Shown one piece after another: positions 1-12,847 of a stretch of 64,000 bases of DNA. This stretch comes from Azospirillum lipoferum 4B (GTDB lineage Bacteria > Pseudomonadota > Alphaproteobacteria > Azospirillales > Azospirillaceae): positions 186,001 to 250,000 of the forward strand of contig NC_016622.1 in NCBI RefSeq assembly GCF_000283655.1. The letters are read 5' to 3'. The notes under the pieces are model-generated. The model saw only the letters and a list, made by a program, of their open reading frames with translations, was not told the origin of the DNA and made no database searches. How positions within the stretch are numbered: position 1 is the stretch's first letter; the number at the start of each line of letters is the position of its first letter. The position numbers and the translations under genes are program-made.

Positions 1-1031
1 CAGACGCCCGGCTCCAGACGGCCGGCGCGGCCGCGGCGCTGCTCGGCAGAGGCCTGGCTGACCTTCACCGTCGCCAGACGGGTCATGCCGCCGCGCGGGT
101 CGAAACGCGGAACCCGCATCAGCCCGCTGTCGACCACGATGCGGATGCCCTCGATGGTCAGGCTGGTCTCGGCGATGGAGGTTGCCAGCACGATCTTGCG
201 CTGGCCGGGCGGGGTGGGGGAGATGGCGCGGTCCTGCGCCTCGGCCGACAGGTCGCCATAGAGCGGGGCGATGACGGTGTCCGGGCCGAGGTCGGACTGG
301 TCGAGAAGGGACTGGACACGGCGGATCTCGCCGACGCCGGGCAGGAAGACCAGGGCGTTGCCGGGCTCCTCGCGCAGCGCGCGGCGGACGGCGGCGGCAA
401 CGGCGTCCTCGATGCGAGTGCCTTGGCTGGGTGCGTCGAGGTGGCGGGTCTCGACCGGATAGGCGCGGCCCTCGCTGGTCACCATCTGGGCCGGGCCTTG
501 CCCATCGGCCAGCAGGGCGGCGACCGGGGCGGCGTCCAGCGTCGCCGACATCACGACGAGGCGCAGATCGTCGCGCAGAGCGCCGCGCGCCTCCTGCACC
601 AGGGCAAGCGCGAGGTCGCTGTCGATGCCGCGCTCGTGGAACTCGTCGAACAGGACGGCGCCGACGGCGGGAAGCTCCGGGTCCTCTTGCAGTTGGCGCA
701 GGAACAGGCCGTCGGTCACCACCTCGATCCGCGTCTTCGGGCCGATCTTGGTGTCGAGCCGCACGCGGTAGCCGACGGTCTCGCCCACCGCCTCCCCCAG
801 CATCGACGCCATCCGGCGGGCGGCGGCGCGGGCGGCGAGGCGCCGCGGCTCCAGCACCAGGATCTTGCGGCCCTTTGCCCAAGCCGCCTCCAGCAGGGCC
901 AGCGGCACGCGGGTGGTCTTGCCGGCGCCGGGCGGGGCCTGCAGCACGGCGGTGCCGCGGCGGTCCAGCGCCTCCAACAGGGCGGGGAGAACGGGATCGA
1001 TTGGCAGGGCGGGGAAGGCGGGCTTGCTCAT
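1..1031 (-). CDS. hrpB: ATP-dependent RNA helicase HrpB (5' part, runs off window)
   Basis: Partial gene entering from the left edge; about 343 N-terminal residues of a family usually over 800 aa are visible. The start is the ATG at 1029-1031 (MSKPAFPALP...). A Walker A loop GAGKTT lies at residues 35-40 and a DEFHER box, the DEAH-type motif II of HrpB, near residue 128. The family is DEAH-box helicases of the HrpA/HrpB group; the physiological role in alphaproteobacteria is poorly defined. No operon partner is visible because the 3' end is missing and the next gene is divergent. Confidence 0.9.
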   Translation of the reverse strand, partial: MSKPAFPALPIDPVLPALLEALDRRGTAVLQAPPGAGKTTRVPLALLEAAWAKGRKILVLEPRRLAARAAARRMASMLGEAVGETVGYRVRLDTKIGPKTRIEVVTDGLFLRQLQEDPELPAVGAVLFDEFHERGIDSDLALALVQEARGALRDDLRLVVMSATLDAAPVAALLADGQGPAQMVTSEGRAYPVETRHLDAPSQGTRIEDAVAAAVRRALREEPGNALVFLPGVGEIRRVQSLLDQSDLGPDTVIAPLYGDLSAEAQDRAISPTPPGQRKIVLATSIAETSLTIEGIRIVVDSGLMRVPRFDPRGGMTRLATVKVSQASAEQRRGRAGRLEPGV

Positions 1032-1209
1032 GAGGGGGAGTCTGCTGCCGCGAACCGGGGCGAAAGGCAATGGATTTCGCGAGATTGGCGGGGCGGCACG
1101 CGCCAAAAGGTCGCAAGGGGCGGGGCAGAGGGCGAGGGTGCGCGACCGATGACCGCAAAAACTGTATGGTTTTGGGGTCGTCGGGTTTATTCGCTCATCA
1201 AAGGGATCC

Positions 1210-1683
1210 ATGACCGATATCCACGATGCCGCCCTGTTCCTCGCCCACGCCTGCGCGCTGGAGGAGGACGCCGCCAACCGCTTCGCCGATTTGTCGGAGA
1301 CGATGAAGACCTATGGCAACCAGGAGGTCGCGGCCTTCTTCGGCCAGATGGCGAAATTCTCGCGCATGCATCTGGCCGAGGCGCGGGAACGGTCGGGCTT
1401 CCGCCAGATCCCGGACCTGAAGCCGGAAGACTTCCAATGGCCGGACGGCGACAGCCCGGAAGCGGCCTCCATGGAAGGCTCGCACTATCTGATGACGGTG
1501 GAATACGCGCTGGAACTGGCGCTGGAGAGCGAAAAGCGCGGACTGGCCTTCTACGCCGAGGTGGCGAAGACCACCACCGATTCGGAAGTCCGCATGATGG
1601 CCGAGGAGTTCGCCGCCGAAGAGGCCGAGCATGTCGCCCAGCTGGAGGTGTGGGCCAAGCGCTATCCGGCGCTGCAGGGGTAG
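1210..1683 (+). CDS. Ferritin-like / rubrerythrin-family diiron protein
   Basis: 157-aa, almost entirely helical protein of the ferritin-like superfamily. Carboxylate and histidine ligands typical of a diiron four-helix bundle are seen at EE (17-18), near H55, in the ALESEKRG helix and in EEAEH near 136-140. It lacks the C-terminal rubredoxin domain of classical rubrerythrins. Expected roles are iron handling or peroxide detoxification in the cytoplasm. It is preceded by an AAAGGGATCC ribosome-binding region and stands alone between divergent hrpB and a repeat element. Family assignment is firm; the specific activity is inferred. Confidence 0.8.
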   Translation: MTDIHDAALFLAHACALEEDAANRFADLSETMKTYGNQEVAAFFGQMAKFSRMHLAEARERSGFRQIPDLKPEDFQWPDGDSPEAASMEGSHYLMTVEYALELALESEKRGLAFYAEVAKTTTDSEVRMMAEEFAAEEAEHVAQLEVWAKRYPALQG

Positions 1684-1689
1684 GGGTGC

Positions 1690-1858
1690 TCTTGAAAGCC
1701 CTTCTCCCCTTGCGGGGCGGGATCGGCCAAACGCCAACGGCGTTTTGCCGACCCGCGGGTTGGGATGAGGGGGACGGCCAGAGGCCGGTGGAAATCCCGA
1801 GCTTGCGCCCCCTCCACCCCAACCCCTCTCCCGCAAGGGGAGAGGGGCTTCTTTTCCA
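1690..1858. repeat. Intergenic palindromic repeat (C-rich/G-rich family)
   Basis: Two hairpin-forming blocks of the GC-rich family that recurs through the window. The second is a near-perfect palindrome around CCCCTCTCCCGCAAGGGGAG at about 1820-1850. It lies in the gap between the convergent ferritin-like gene and the small minus-strand gene. No coding potential is evident. Confidence 0.7.
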
Positions 1859-2071
1859 TCACTTCGCCAGGGCGGACCAGTCGATCTCGTACACCTTGTC
1901 GGCCGGCTTGAAGGTCTTGAAGGCGGCGATCACGTCGTCGACGGTCACATCGCCCGGCACATTCTGGATTTCATAGACGACCGAGCTGCCGCTGGTCGGG
2001 CCGAGGTCGGCGTTGCGGTGGGCCTGCGAGACCAGCCCTTCGCCGGCCTTCTTGATCATGATGGAAGCCAT
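1859..2071 (-). CDS. Small protein of unknown function (70 aa)
   Basis: 70-aa soluble protein starting MASIMIKKAGEG and ending DWSALAK. The start is the ATG at 2069-2071. It has no signal peptide, membrane segment or cysteine. I do not recognise a family. The composition is ordinary for this genome and the frame runs cleanly to a stop beside a palindromic repeat, so it looks like a genuine small gene. It stands downstream of the PP2C gene on the same strand, separated by about 55 bp, and could be co-transcribed with it. Confidence 0.55.
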   Translation of the reverse strand: MASIMIKKAGEGLVSQAHRNADLGPTSGSSVVYEIQNVPGDVTVDDVIAAFKTFKPADKVYEIDWSALAK

Positions 2072-2126
2072 GCATCCGTCTCCTGTTGCGACTCGCCCGA
2101 CCGCAAAACCATAAACAAAAAGTGGT

Positions 2127-3350
2127 TTAATCGGAAGGCGGAAAGAAGCGGTCCGGCGTCTCCTGCCGGGCGATCCACAGGGCGGTCAAATCGTCGCACA
2201 GCCGGGTGCCGAACCGCTCGGTGAAGCGGGTCATCACCCACAGAAGCGGCCAACCCGGCGCTTCCGCCAGCGCCTGCGCCACCAGATCGGCGAGCCCGTC
2301 GTCGCCCAGCATGGCGCCGGCGGCGTCCTGCGCCTCCGTCATGGCGTCGGAATAGAGGAACAGGGCGTCGCCGTCGCGGAAGGGGGCGGAGCGGGCGGCG
2401 TAGTCGGCCTCCTCCAGGATCCCGAGGGGCAGGCCGGAGGAATCGAGCGCGCTCAGCCCGCCGGACCGCGCCAGCAACGGCGGCGGCGCGCCGGCACCCG
2501 CATAGTGCAGGCGGTCGCTGCCGCGGTCGATCACGCCGTAGAAGGCGGTGGCGAACTGGCCGGGCGCCAGGATGGCGGACAGGCGCTGGTTCAGGTTGGT
2601 CAGAAGCCGTGCCGGTTCCGCCAACTCCTCCACCGGCTGGCGGGTCAGCAGGGTGTGGAGCCGGAAGGCGTTTATCGCCGCGGCGATGCCATGTCCCGAC
2701 AGGTCGGCGATGAAGACGCCGATCCGTTGGGCATCGATTTCGAAGGCGGTCCAGAAATCGCCGCCGACCTCGTCGGAGGTTTCGAACACCGGAGCGATGG
2801 CCAGGCGATGGCGGTCCGCCAGCGCTTCCAGCCACAGCGGCTCCGGCGCCAGCGAAAGCTGCATCGCCCGCGCCTGTCCCAAATCCTGGCCGACCCGCTC
2901 GCGGAAGGCGCGCAGTTCCTGCACCATCGACCGGCGTTCCAGATGATAGCGGACGCGGGCGATGCATTCGCCGGGATTGACCGGCTTGCCCAGCAGGTCG
3001 GTCGCGCCGGCCTGAAAGCACAGGGTCCGCATCTGGTCGGTCATCTGGGCGCCCTGCACCAGGATGGGCAGGTCATGCCAGCGCGGGTTGCTCCGCAACT
3101 CCCGGCACAGGGCGAGAAGGTCGTCGGCACCGGCAAGGTCGGCGTCCAACACCAGCAGGTCGGGGTCGAAGGCGCCGATGCAGGACAGCAACTCCGGCCC
3201 GTTGGAGACGCAGGCGATCCGCGTGATGCCGGCCCAATGCAGGAACCGGCTGAGGATGCGCTGGTCATACAGGCTGTCGTCGGCGATCAGCACCTTCCGA
3301 TCGCCCAGCGGCTGGCCGAGATCCAGCGCGTAGAGCTGTCCCGAAGCCAT
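2127..3350 (-). CDS. Response regulator with C-terminal PP2C (SpoIIE/RsbU) phosphatase domain
   Basis: 407 aa with start at 3348-3350 (MASGQLYALDLG); a longer upstream reading frame overlaps the STAS gene and has un-protein-like composition. An N-terminal receiver domain (about 18-135) shows DD at 24-25 and LLVLDAD near 66. A helical linker follows, then a SpoIIE/RsbU-type PP2C domain (about 190-395) with GGDFW, SGHG and YSDAMTE metal-site motifs. Known relatives dephosphorylate STAS anti-anti-sigma proteins on input from a histidine kinase. The STAS gene immediately upstream (22 bp, same strand) is the likely substrate. Confidence 0.88.
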   Translation of the reverse strand: MASGQLYALDLGQPLGDRKVLIADDSLYDQRILSRFLHWAGITRIACVSNGPELLSCIGAFDPDLLVLDADLAGADDLLALCRELRSNPRWHDLPILVQGAQMTDQMRTLCFQAGATDLLGKPVNPGECIARVRYHLERRSMVQELRAFRERVGQDLGQARAMQLSLAPEPLWLEALADRHRLAIAPVFETSDEVGGDFWTAFEIDAQRIGVFIADLSGHGIAAAINAFRLHTLLTRQPVEELAEPARLLTNLNQRLSAILAPGQFATAFYGVIDRGSDRLHYAGAGAPPPLLARSGGLSALDSSGLPLGILEEADYAARSAPFRDGDALFLYSDAMTEAQDAAGAMLGDDGLADLVAQALAEAPGWPLLWVMTRFTERFGTRLCDDLTALWIARQETPDRFFPPSD

Positions 3351-3372
3351 CGGATCCGCCCCGTCGTGCCGG

Positions 3373-3678
3373 TCAGGCCGAAACCGCGATGATCCCGTGC
3401 AGGTTGGCCGCACGGAAGACGCGGTGGACCTGATCGCGCACACCCTGCATCGCCAGCCGCAGATCCTTGCGGCGGGCGGTGTCGTGCGCGATGAAGAAGA
3501 CGCCCAACCCGGTGGAATCGACGAACTCAAGGTCCGACAGGTCGAAGACCACCCGGTGTCCGGCCGGCCGGTCCATCGCCGCGATCACCGACCGGAAGGC
3601 ATTGTGGTCGGTGAAGGTCATGCGGCCGCTCAGACGGATCTCGGTAAGGTCGTGGACATCGCTGACGGTGAAATCCAT
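3373..3678 (-). CDS. STAS-domain anti-sigma factor antagonist
   Basis: 101-aa STAS protein (MDFTVSDVHD...). The phosphoacceptor signature DSTGLG is at 54-59, making Ser55 the likely regulated residue. The start at 3676-3678 follows a GGGGAAAG ribosome-binding region. Together with the adjacent PP2C response regulator it forms a partner-switching pair in which the phosphatase would activate the STAS protein to sequester an anti-sigma factor or kinase. No anti-sigma kinase (HATPase) or sigma factor is visible next to it, so the output is unknown. Confidence 0.85.
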   Translation of the reverse strand: MDFTVSDVHDLTEIRLSGRMTFTDHNAFRSVIAAMDRPAGHRVVFDLSDLEFVDSTGLGVFFIAHDTARRKDLRLAMQGVRDQVHRVFRAANLHGIIAVSA

Positions 3679-3865
3679 CACTGCTTTCCCCTTTGCTCCT
3701 GGTCCGCAGCAACGTTGCGGCATTCACCGGCACGTGCTGCGCTGCGGAATGTTAGGGGGAGGGGATGTCATTTTGATGATGGATCGGCCAAAAAGCTGCA
3801 CTCGACATGAAATCACTCAACTTATTTGTGTTCTATACATTGAGTTTTCCGAGGGGAACTTTCCA

Positions 3866-4912
3866 TCAGGGCAGGGACGCGGACTCGCTGACGGCCTTCC
3901 GGTGGGACGCCGTCCGCTGCCGGTCCGAGGCGGGGATCGCCCGGCCGGGCATGCGGTCGGGCTGGGCGCCGGCGACCGCCCCGGCGATGCCGCCGGTCAG
4001 CCAGGCCGAGAAGGCGCTGCGGCCATCGGCGCCGGCCTCGCGGTCGGGGCAGGCCGGGGCGAGGGAGGCCTCCATCCCGTCATCGTCCTGCCCGGCGGCA
4101 TAGTTCCACAGCGGCAGGGGTGTGGCGGGCTTGGCGGCCGACTCGGCGGCCGATGCGGCGGCGACCGGGCCGGTGGAATGCGGGGCGGGGCGGCTGTGCA
4201 CCTCGATCAGGGCGACGCGGATGCCGGTGGCCCAGGCGCGGTCGATGAAGGCGCGCACCTGCCGGGCCGTGGCGGAGCTGCCGGTGACGGCGCCGGGCGT
4301 GCCGCCGGTCAGCCATGCCGACGGGGTGGGTCCGCAGCCGCGCCGGTACTGCAGCGCCACCTGATCCTGCACATGGGTCTGTCCGCGATAGAGCCTCATC
4401 AGGCCGTGGCCGTAACGCTCCAGCTCGTCCATCGGGCTGCGGCTGGCGGTCAGCAGGCTGCGGTCGATCAGGATCAGCGTCGGCTTCACCGCAACCAGCC
4501 GGTCGAGCAGCGGCTCGAAATCGGCGAACTGGGCCTGAGGGTGGACGATGCGCAGGAATTCCAGGTTCGCCACGCCGCGCCTGGCGGCAAGCTCCGCCAT
4601 GCCGCGCTCGTCCAGGGTGGCGTCGCGCAGCGCGGTGTCGCCCAGCGCCACCACCGACACCGAGTCGGGGCTCCGCGCCGCCCGGTCGGCCAGCGCACCG
4701 ATGCGGTTCAGGTTGTACCAGGCGAAGGGCCGGTCATAGAGCAGGGTGCCGCTCCACAGAACCGCCAGCACCGCCAATCCCCCCAAGGCCAGCGGCGCCA
4801 GCAGCAGCCCGGCGCCCAGCGTCCGCCAGCGGCTCCGGCCGCGGTTGGGTTCCGCGGCGATCCGCTCGGACGTGGGGTGTTCGGCAGCGGTTTGCGGTTC
4901 CGGATCGGACAT
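3866..4912 (-). CDS. Membrane-anchored protein of unknown function with internal repeat
   Basis: 348 aa. About 30 polar N-terminal residues precede one strong membrane segment (about 33-55), then an exported domain. A VVALGDTALRDATL stretch near residue 85 is reminiscent of SGNH/GDSL block I (GDS), but the nucleophile Ser is Thr or absent here, so hydrolase activity is doubtful. The segment AWLTGG-x2-GAV-x-G occurs twice (near 200 and 305), also as a DNA repeat. It stands alone; function is not recognised. Confidence 0.6.
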   Translation of the reverse strand: MSDPEPQTAAEHPTSERIAAEPNRGRSRWRTLGAGLLLAPLALGGLAVLAVLWSGTLLYDRPFAWYNLNRIGALADRAARSPDSVSVVALGDTALRDATLDERGMAELAARRGVANLEFLRIVHPQAQFADFEPLLDRLVAVKPTLILIDRSLLTASRSPMDELERYGHGLMRLYRGQTHVQDQVALQYRRGCGPTPSAWLTGGTPGAVTGSSATARQVRAFIDRAWATGIRVALIEVHSRPAPHSTGPVAAASAAESAAKPATPLPLWNYAAGQDDDGMEASLAPACPDREAGADGRSAFSAWLTGGIAGAVAGAQPDRMPGRAIPASDRQRTASHRKAVSESASLP

Positions 4913-4956
4913 CGGTGGACTCCACGGCGGTCATGGTGCGGCAGTCATGACACGGT

Positions 4957-4998
4957 GTTCGGGGCAGGGCGTTCGGGGCACTGCGTTCGGGGCAGGGC
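4957..4998. repeat. Tandem repeat, three 14-bp units
   Basis: Three consecutive copies of GTTCGGGGCAGGGC (the middle copy ends CTGC) just upstream of the minus-strand membrane-anchored protein, in the divergent intergenic region. The remainder of 4913-5210 holds no gene that I can see. Confidence 0.8.
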
Positions 4999-5210
4999 GA
5001 CCATGCGGCGGGCGCCGCCGTCGGACGCCCGGCGCGTCGGAAGAGCGCCCGGCTTCTCCCACAACGCGCGGGGGAGGAAAATCGGCATGGGGGAATTGGG
5101 GGTATCCCCAAGGGGCCGGAACACCCCTGCGGCAGGGTCGCAGTTTGCCGAACGCGCCAATCCTGTGTAGGATCCGAGCCCGACAGGACGGCCTCACAGC
5201 AGGATTGGCG

Positions 5211-5630
5211 ATGAGCACCGAAATCCGCACCTTCACCATTCCCGACGCCACCGCCGAGGAGGCGCAGACGCAGCTCTCCGCCTTCCTGCGGACGGTCGAG
5301 GTCCAGCGCATCGAGACAGCCTACGCCGACGGCGCGTGGCGCGTGCTGGTGCTGTTCACCGATCTCCGCCGCAAGGAGGAATCGCAGCAGATCGAGGCGG
5401 CCATCGCCGCCGCCCTGAACGGCTGGCGCGACAAGGCCGCGGTCCAGGCCGGGGTGACGCGCGACGCCGTGCTGTCGGACGATCTGGTGTCGGAGATCGC
5501 ACGCTTCGCCCCGACGACCGAGCACGAGTTGTCGATCATCATGAACGCCCGCGGCCTGGGCGCCGCGCCCCATGGCGGCGAGATCGTGCAGGTGGTGCGC
5601 TCCACGCTGGATTTGCTGATCGACGACTGA
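5211..5630 (+). CDS. HRDC-domain protein
   Basis: 139 aa. The ATG at 5211 is chosen because upstream frame extension gives low-complexity Arg-rich sequence. The C-terminal two thirds (about 62-135) resemble an HRDC helical domain (WRDKAAVQAGV...VLSDDLVSEIA), as found at the end of RecQ and RNase D. The N-terminal part carries no helicase or nuclease motif, so this is a free-standing HRDC-like protein, possibly nucleic-acid binding. There is no obvious operon partner. Confidence 0.65.
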   Translation: MSTEIRTFTIPDATAEEAQTQLSAFLRTVEVQRIETAYADGAWRVLVLFTDLRRKEESQQIEAAIAAALNGWRDKAAVQAGVTRDAVLSDDLVSEIARFAPTTEHELSIIMNARGLGAAPHGGEIVQVVRSTLDLLIDD

Positions 5631-5756
5631 TCGGCGGATCGATCGGTGGCTGCCTATCCGCTTCGGTCGGGTGGGCCACACCCAAAGGCTGCATCCGCCC
5701 TGCCGTAAGCGTCGGTTGGAGCCCGAACCCCGCCGTGCCAGGATCGCATCTTCGCG

Positions 5757-6032
5757 ATGCAATCAGCGGGTGGGGTGGTTGTGGCCTCGAAGGAACCTCC
5801 GAAGGCTGGTGCCGTAGCCGATGCGGCGTGGAACGGGAGTCCGGACTGTGGGTCCCCCCATTACCGGAAGCCCGATTACCGGAAGATCGCGCATGAGCTG
5901 GCACAGCTGGGTGCGGAAGCGGCCAGCCGGGCCCGCGTGACGGGCGACGGTCATTACGCCCGGCTGGCCCGCACCCTGACCAACCGCGCCGACCAGATCC
6001 TGGACGACCTCGACGGTGGCGGGAAGGCGTGA
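5757..6032 (+). CDS. Small hypothetical protein (up to 91 aa)
   Basis: The frame ends at 6032 just before a strong terminator. The C-terminal half (DYRKIAHELAQLGAEAA...LTNRADQILDDLDGG) reads like a helical bacterial protein, while the first 35 residues are poorly protein-like. The true start may be an internal codon (for example GTG at 5781). No family is recognised. Confidence 0.45.
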   Translation: MQSAGGVVVASKEPPKAGAVADAAWNGSPDCGSPHYRKPDYRKIAHELAQLGAEAASRARVTGDGHYARLARTLTNRADQILDDLDGGGKA

Positions 6033-6056
6033 GGGGCGGAAGGTTCGGGAAAAGGA

Positions 6057-6084
6057 AACGGCGCCCGGATGGGGCGCCGTTTTT
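6057..6084 (+). terminator. Intrinsic terminator
   Basis: GC-rich hairpin CGGCGCCC-GGAT-GGGGCGCCG followed by TTTTTG, 25 bp after the stop of the small gene. AAA-rich flanks on the left may give weak activity for the opposing frc transcript as well. Confidence 0.85.
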
Positions 6085-6107
6085 GTTTGTGGGGAGTGGT
6101 TGTGTCG

Positions 6108-6155
6108 CTTGCCCCCCGACCCTCCCCTGCGAAGCGGGGGAGGGCTAGGGTGGAG
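6108..6155. repeat. Intergenic palindromic repeat
   Basis: C-rich/G-rich hairpin (CCCTCCCCTGCG-AAG-CGGGGGAGGG) of the family seen at other gene ends here. It sits immediately downstream of frc (minus strand). Confidence 0.7.
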
Positions 6156-6165
6156 GCAAAGTGCC

Positions 6166-7416
6166 TCAGACCACCTTGGCCTGGTGCATGGCGGCGATCT
6201 GGTCCTTGCTGTAGCCGAGCTGGGCCAGCACCTCGTCGGTGTGCTCGCCGAGCAGCGGGGAGCCGGTGACCTCGACCGTCATGTCGGAGAACTTGATCGG
6301 GCTGCCGACGGTCAGGTACTTGCCGCGCACCTTGTGGTCGACCTCCACCACCGTGCCGCTGGCGCGCAGCGACGGGTCGTTGGCGATCTCCTTCATCGAC
6401 AGCACCGGCGCGCAGGGAATGTCGTACTTGCGCAGGATGTCGACGGCCTCGAACTTGGTCTTGTCCTTCAGCCAATCCTCGATGATCGCGAAGATGTCGA
6501 AGATCTTGTCCTGGCGCGCCTCGGCGGTGTTGTAGGCCGGGTCGTCGATCCACTCCTCACGGCCCAGCGCCTTGCAGATCGGCGCCCAGGCATGGCCCTG
6601 GATGGTGAAGTAGATGTAGGCGTTGGGATCGGTCTCCCAGCCCTTGCACTTCAGCACCCAGCCCGGCTGGCCGCCGCCGCCGGCATTGCCGCCGCGCGGA
6701 ACCACGTCGGTGAACTTGCCGTGCGGGTATTGCGGGTATTCCTCCAGATAGCCGACGCGGTCCAGGCGCTGCTGGTCGCGCAGCTTGACGCGGCAGAGGT
6801 TCAGCACGCTGTCCTGCATCGACACGGCGACCTTCTGGCCCTTGCCGGTCTTGGTGCGGGCCATCAGCGCGGTCAGGATGCCGATGGCGAGATGCATGCC
6901 GGTGTTGCTGTCGCCGAGAGCGGCGGCCGACACCGTCGGCGGGCCGTCCCAGAAGCCGGTGGTCGAGGCGGCGCCACCGGCGCACTGGGCCACATTCTCA
7001 TAGACCTTCAGATCCTGGTAATGGTGGCCGTCGCTGAAGCCCTTGACCGAGGCGACGATCATGCCGGGGTTCAGTTCCTTGATGCGGTCCCAGCTGAAGC
7101 CCATGCGGTCGAGCGCGCCGGGGCCGAAATTCTCCACCAGGACGTCGGATTCCTTGATCAGACGCTCCAGGACTTCCTTGCCCTCGGCGGTCTTGGTGTC
7201 CAGGGTGAGGGAGCGCTTGTTGCTGTTCAGCATGGTGAAATAGAGCGCATCGGCGCCCGGGATGTCGCGCAGCTGGCTGCGGGTGACGTCGCCGGCGCCC
7301 GGACGTTCGACCTTGATCACGTCCGCGCCGTACCAGGCCAGAAGCTGGGTGCAGGCGGGGCCGGCCTGCACATGGGTGAAGTCGATGATCTTGATGCCTT
7401 CGAGCGGCTTGGTCAT
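6166..7416 (-). CDS. frc: Formyl-CoA:oxalate CoA-transferase (class III CoA-transferase)
   Basis: 416 aa, the same length as E. coli Frc/YfdW. The start [13 protein letters not shown] at 7414-7416 is preceded by AAGGGAGTGTTG. The class III CoA-transferase fold is recognisable from the N-terminal [17 protein letters not shown] and the [12 protein letters not shown] segment, whose Asp is the catalytic nucleophile position. It would transfer CoA between formyl-CoA and oxalate. No oxalyl-CoA decarboxylase (oxc) is adjacent, so the partner must lie elsewhere or the acceptor may differ. Confidence 0.85.
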   Translation of the reverse strand: MTKPLEGIKIIDFTHVQAGPACTQLLAWYGADVIKVERPGAGDVTRSQLRDIPGADALYFTMLNSNKRSLTLDTKTAEGKEVLERLIKESDVLVENFGPGALDRMGFSWDRIKELNPGMIVASVKGFSDGHHYQDLKVYENVAQCAGGAASTTGFWDGPPTVSAAALGDSNTGMHLAIGILTALMARTKTGKGQKVAVSMQDSVLNLCRVKLRDQQRLDRVGYLEEYPQYPHGKFTDVVPRGGNAGGGGQPGWVLKCKGWETDPNAYIYFTIQGHAWAPICKALGREEWIDDPAYNTAEARQDKIFDIFAIIEDWLKDKTKFEAVDILRKYDIPCAPVLSMKEIANDPSLRASGTVVEVDHKVRGKYLTVGSPIKFSDMTVEVTGSPLLGEHTDEVLAQLGYSKDQIAAMHQAKVV

Positions 7417-7487
7417 GACTGCAACACTCCCTTTATTCGCGTTGTTTCCGTTTGTCTCTTGGATCTGCCCTATGGTCCGCGCGGCAC

Positions 7488-7961
7488 TCATCCGGCCGAT
7501 GCCGCACCGGCTTGGGCGGCGGCTTCCAGTTCGCTGAGGCGGCGGCGCAATTTCCGTTCTTCGGTCCAGCGGGCGGTTTCGTCGCGCACGATGGCGACGA
7601 TCCCGGTCACCGCACCGTCGGTCCCGCGCAAAAGCGCGACGGTGAAGGCGATCGACAGGCTGTGCCCGTCCTTGTGGACCGCCGGAACCCGAAGCAGGTC
7701 ATGGCCGTAGCGGGTCTCGCCGGTGGCCATGGTCTTTTCGTAGCCATCCCAGTGACGCTGGCGCTGGCGTTCCGGAATGATGATGTCGAGCGACTTGCCC
7801 ATCGCCTCGTCGGCGGTGAAGCCGAACATCCGTTCCGCCGCCGCATTCCACAGGATGATGGCGCCGGTCGGGTCGGACACGATGACGGCATCGCCGATCA
7901 CCGCCACCAGCTGCTGGCAATCCACAACCGCAGGCGAACCCGCTGCCGTTTTCTCGTTCAT
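7488..7961 (-). CDS. PAS-domain sensory protein
   Basis: 157 aa consisting of a single PAS/PAC module (about 20-140: [24 protein letters not shown]..., then [13 protein letters not shown]) plus a short C-terminal helix. There is no kinase, GGDEF or HTH output domain. The start at 7959-7961 follows an AAGGAG ribosome-binding site. Such stand-alone PAS proteins may modulate a partner or lack their former output domain. The downstream gene frc begins about 70 bp later on the same strand. Confidence 0.8.
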   Translation of the reverse strand: MNEKTAAGSPAVVDCQQLVAVIGDAVIVSDPTGAIILWNAAAERMFGFTADEAMGKSLDIIIPERQRQRHWDGYEKTMATGETRYGHDLLRVPAVHKDGHSLSIAFTVALLRGTDGAVTGIVAIVRDETARWTEERKLRRRLSELEAAAQAGAASAG

Positions 7962-8166
7962 GTCGATCTCCTTGGCGCCCGCCCCCTCTTGGATTGGGCA
8001 CCGGGGGAGCCGGTGCGGCGATGGCCCGTAAGTCGCCGTCGCACTGACATTATCGATACGGTATACCAGATACCATGTCTCCGGCAAGAGGATTCGCGCG
8101 CTCTGCGGACTGTTGTTCCGGCGAACCTTTCGGGGGAGGGAGCGCGCGCCTTGCCATACCCGAGGG

Positions 8167-8405
8167 ATCCCCTCTCCCCGGGGGGCTATGGCATTCACAC
8201 ATCTCAGCGTCACTTAAGACGTTGAAATAATGCAATTTTGTCGGCCGTCATTCCCGCGAAGGCGGGAATCCAGCCACATCCGCCGCTGATCTGCGGAGTT
8301 TCCTGGATCCCCGCCTTCGCGGGGATGACGCAAAGTTCCTTTTGTCTCAGAAGCTTAGCGATGCCCGGAATTGTGTGAATGCCATAGCCCCGGGGAGAGG
8401 GGGAT
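8167..8405. mobile_element. MITE-like element with long terminal inverted repeats
   Basis: Arms at 8167-8201 and 8372-8405 are near-perfect inverted repeats (about 34 bp, core GGCTATGGCATTCACACA). They enclose 170 bp without coding capacity that holds its own inverted repeat (8247-8273 versus 8303-8329, GTCATTCCCGCGAAGGCGGG type). No target-site duplication is obvious. A non-autonomous transposon or a composite REP element fits. It fills the 7962-8536 gap together with a terminator. Confidence 0.6.
8247..8329. repeat. REP-type inverted repeat
   Basis: Inverted pair GTCATTCCCGCGAAGGCGGG...CCCCGCCTTCGCGGGGATGAC, a pattern widely seen as extragenic palindromes in Proteobacteria. Here it is nested inside the larger MITE-like inverted repeat. 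Confidence 0.7.
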
Positions 8406-8430
8406 TTCCTGAGATTGGAGCGGGGGAGTG

Positions 8431-8462
8431 CAAAAAGAAAAAGGGCGCCTCGCGGCGCCCCT
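8431..8462 (-). terminator. Intrinsic terminator of the sucB transcript
   Basis: Read on the minus strand: GGGGCGCC-GCGA-GGCGCCC followed by TTTTTCTTTTTG, 75 bp after the sucB stop. It marks the end of the mdh-suc cluster transcript; lpd does not follow. Confidence 0.9.
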
Positions 8463-8536
8463 TCAGGGTTCCAAGGGCAATGCCCCTGGACGGGTGGGTC
8501 AAGGGAGGGGCGGAGCCCTCCCTTGCCTCGTTGGTC

Positions 8537-9781
<1,245 letters not shown>

Positions 9782-9821
9782 TTTTTATCCTCGTTCGTCT
9801 TCTTGTTCGCTTGGGTGATGG

Positions 9822-12776
<2,955 letters not shown>

Positions 12777-12847
12777 GGTTTCACCTCGGGCGTGGACCCG
12801 GGTCCCTGTGGGAGAATTTCGTGTGGATGAAGGGGACGGGGTTGGAT

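Noticed and set aside
3845-3865. GGGGAAC-type ECF sigma (EcfG) promoter near the STAS/PP2C genes
   Set aside because: GGGAAC is present, but no properly spaced -10 (CGTT-type) element was found facing either gene.
6166-7416. Annotating frc as alpha-methylacyl-CoA racemase or CaiB
   Set aside because: Both are class III relatives, but the exact length and the [12 protein letters not shown] and [16 protein letters not shown] segments fit formyl-CoA transferase best.
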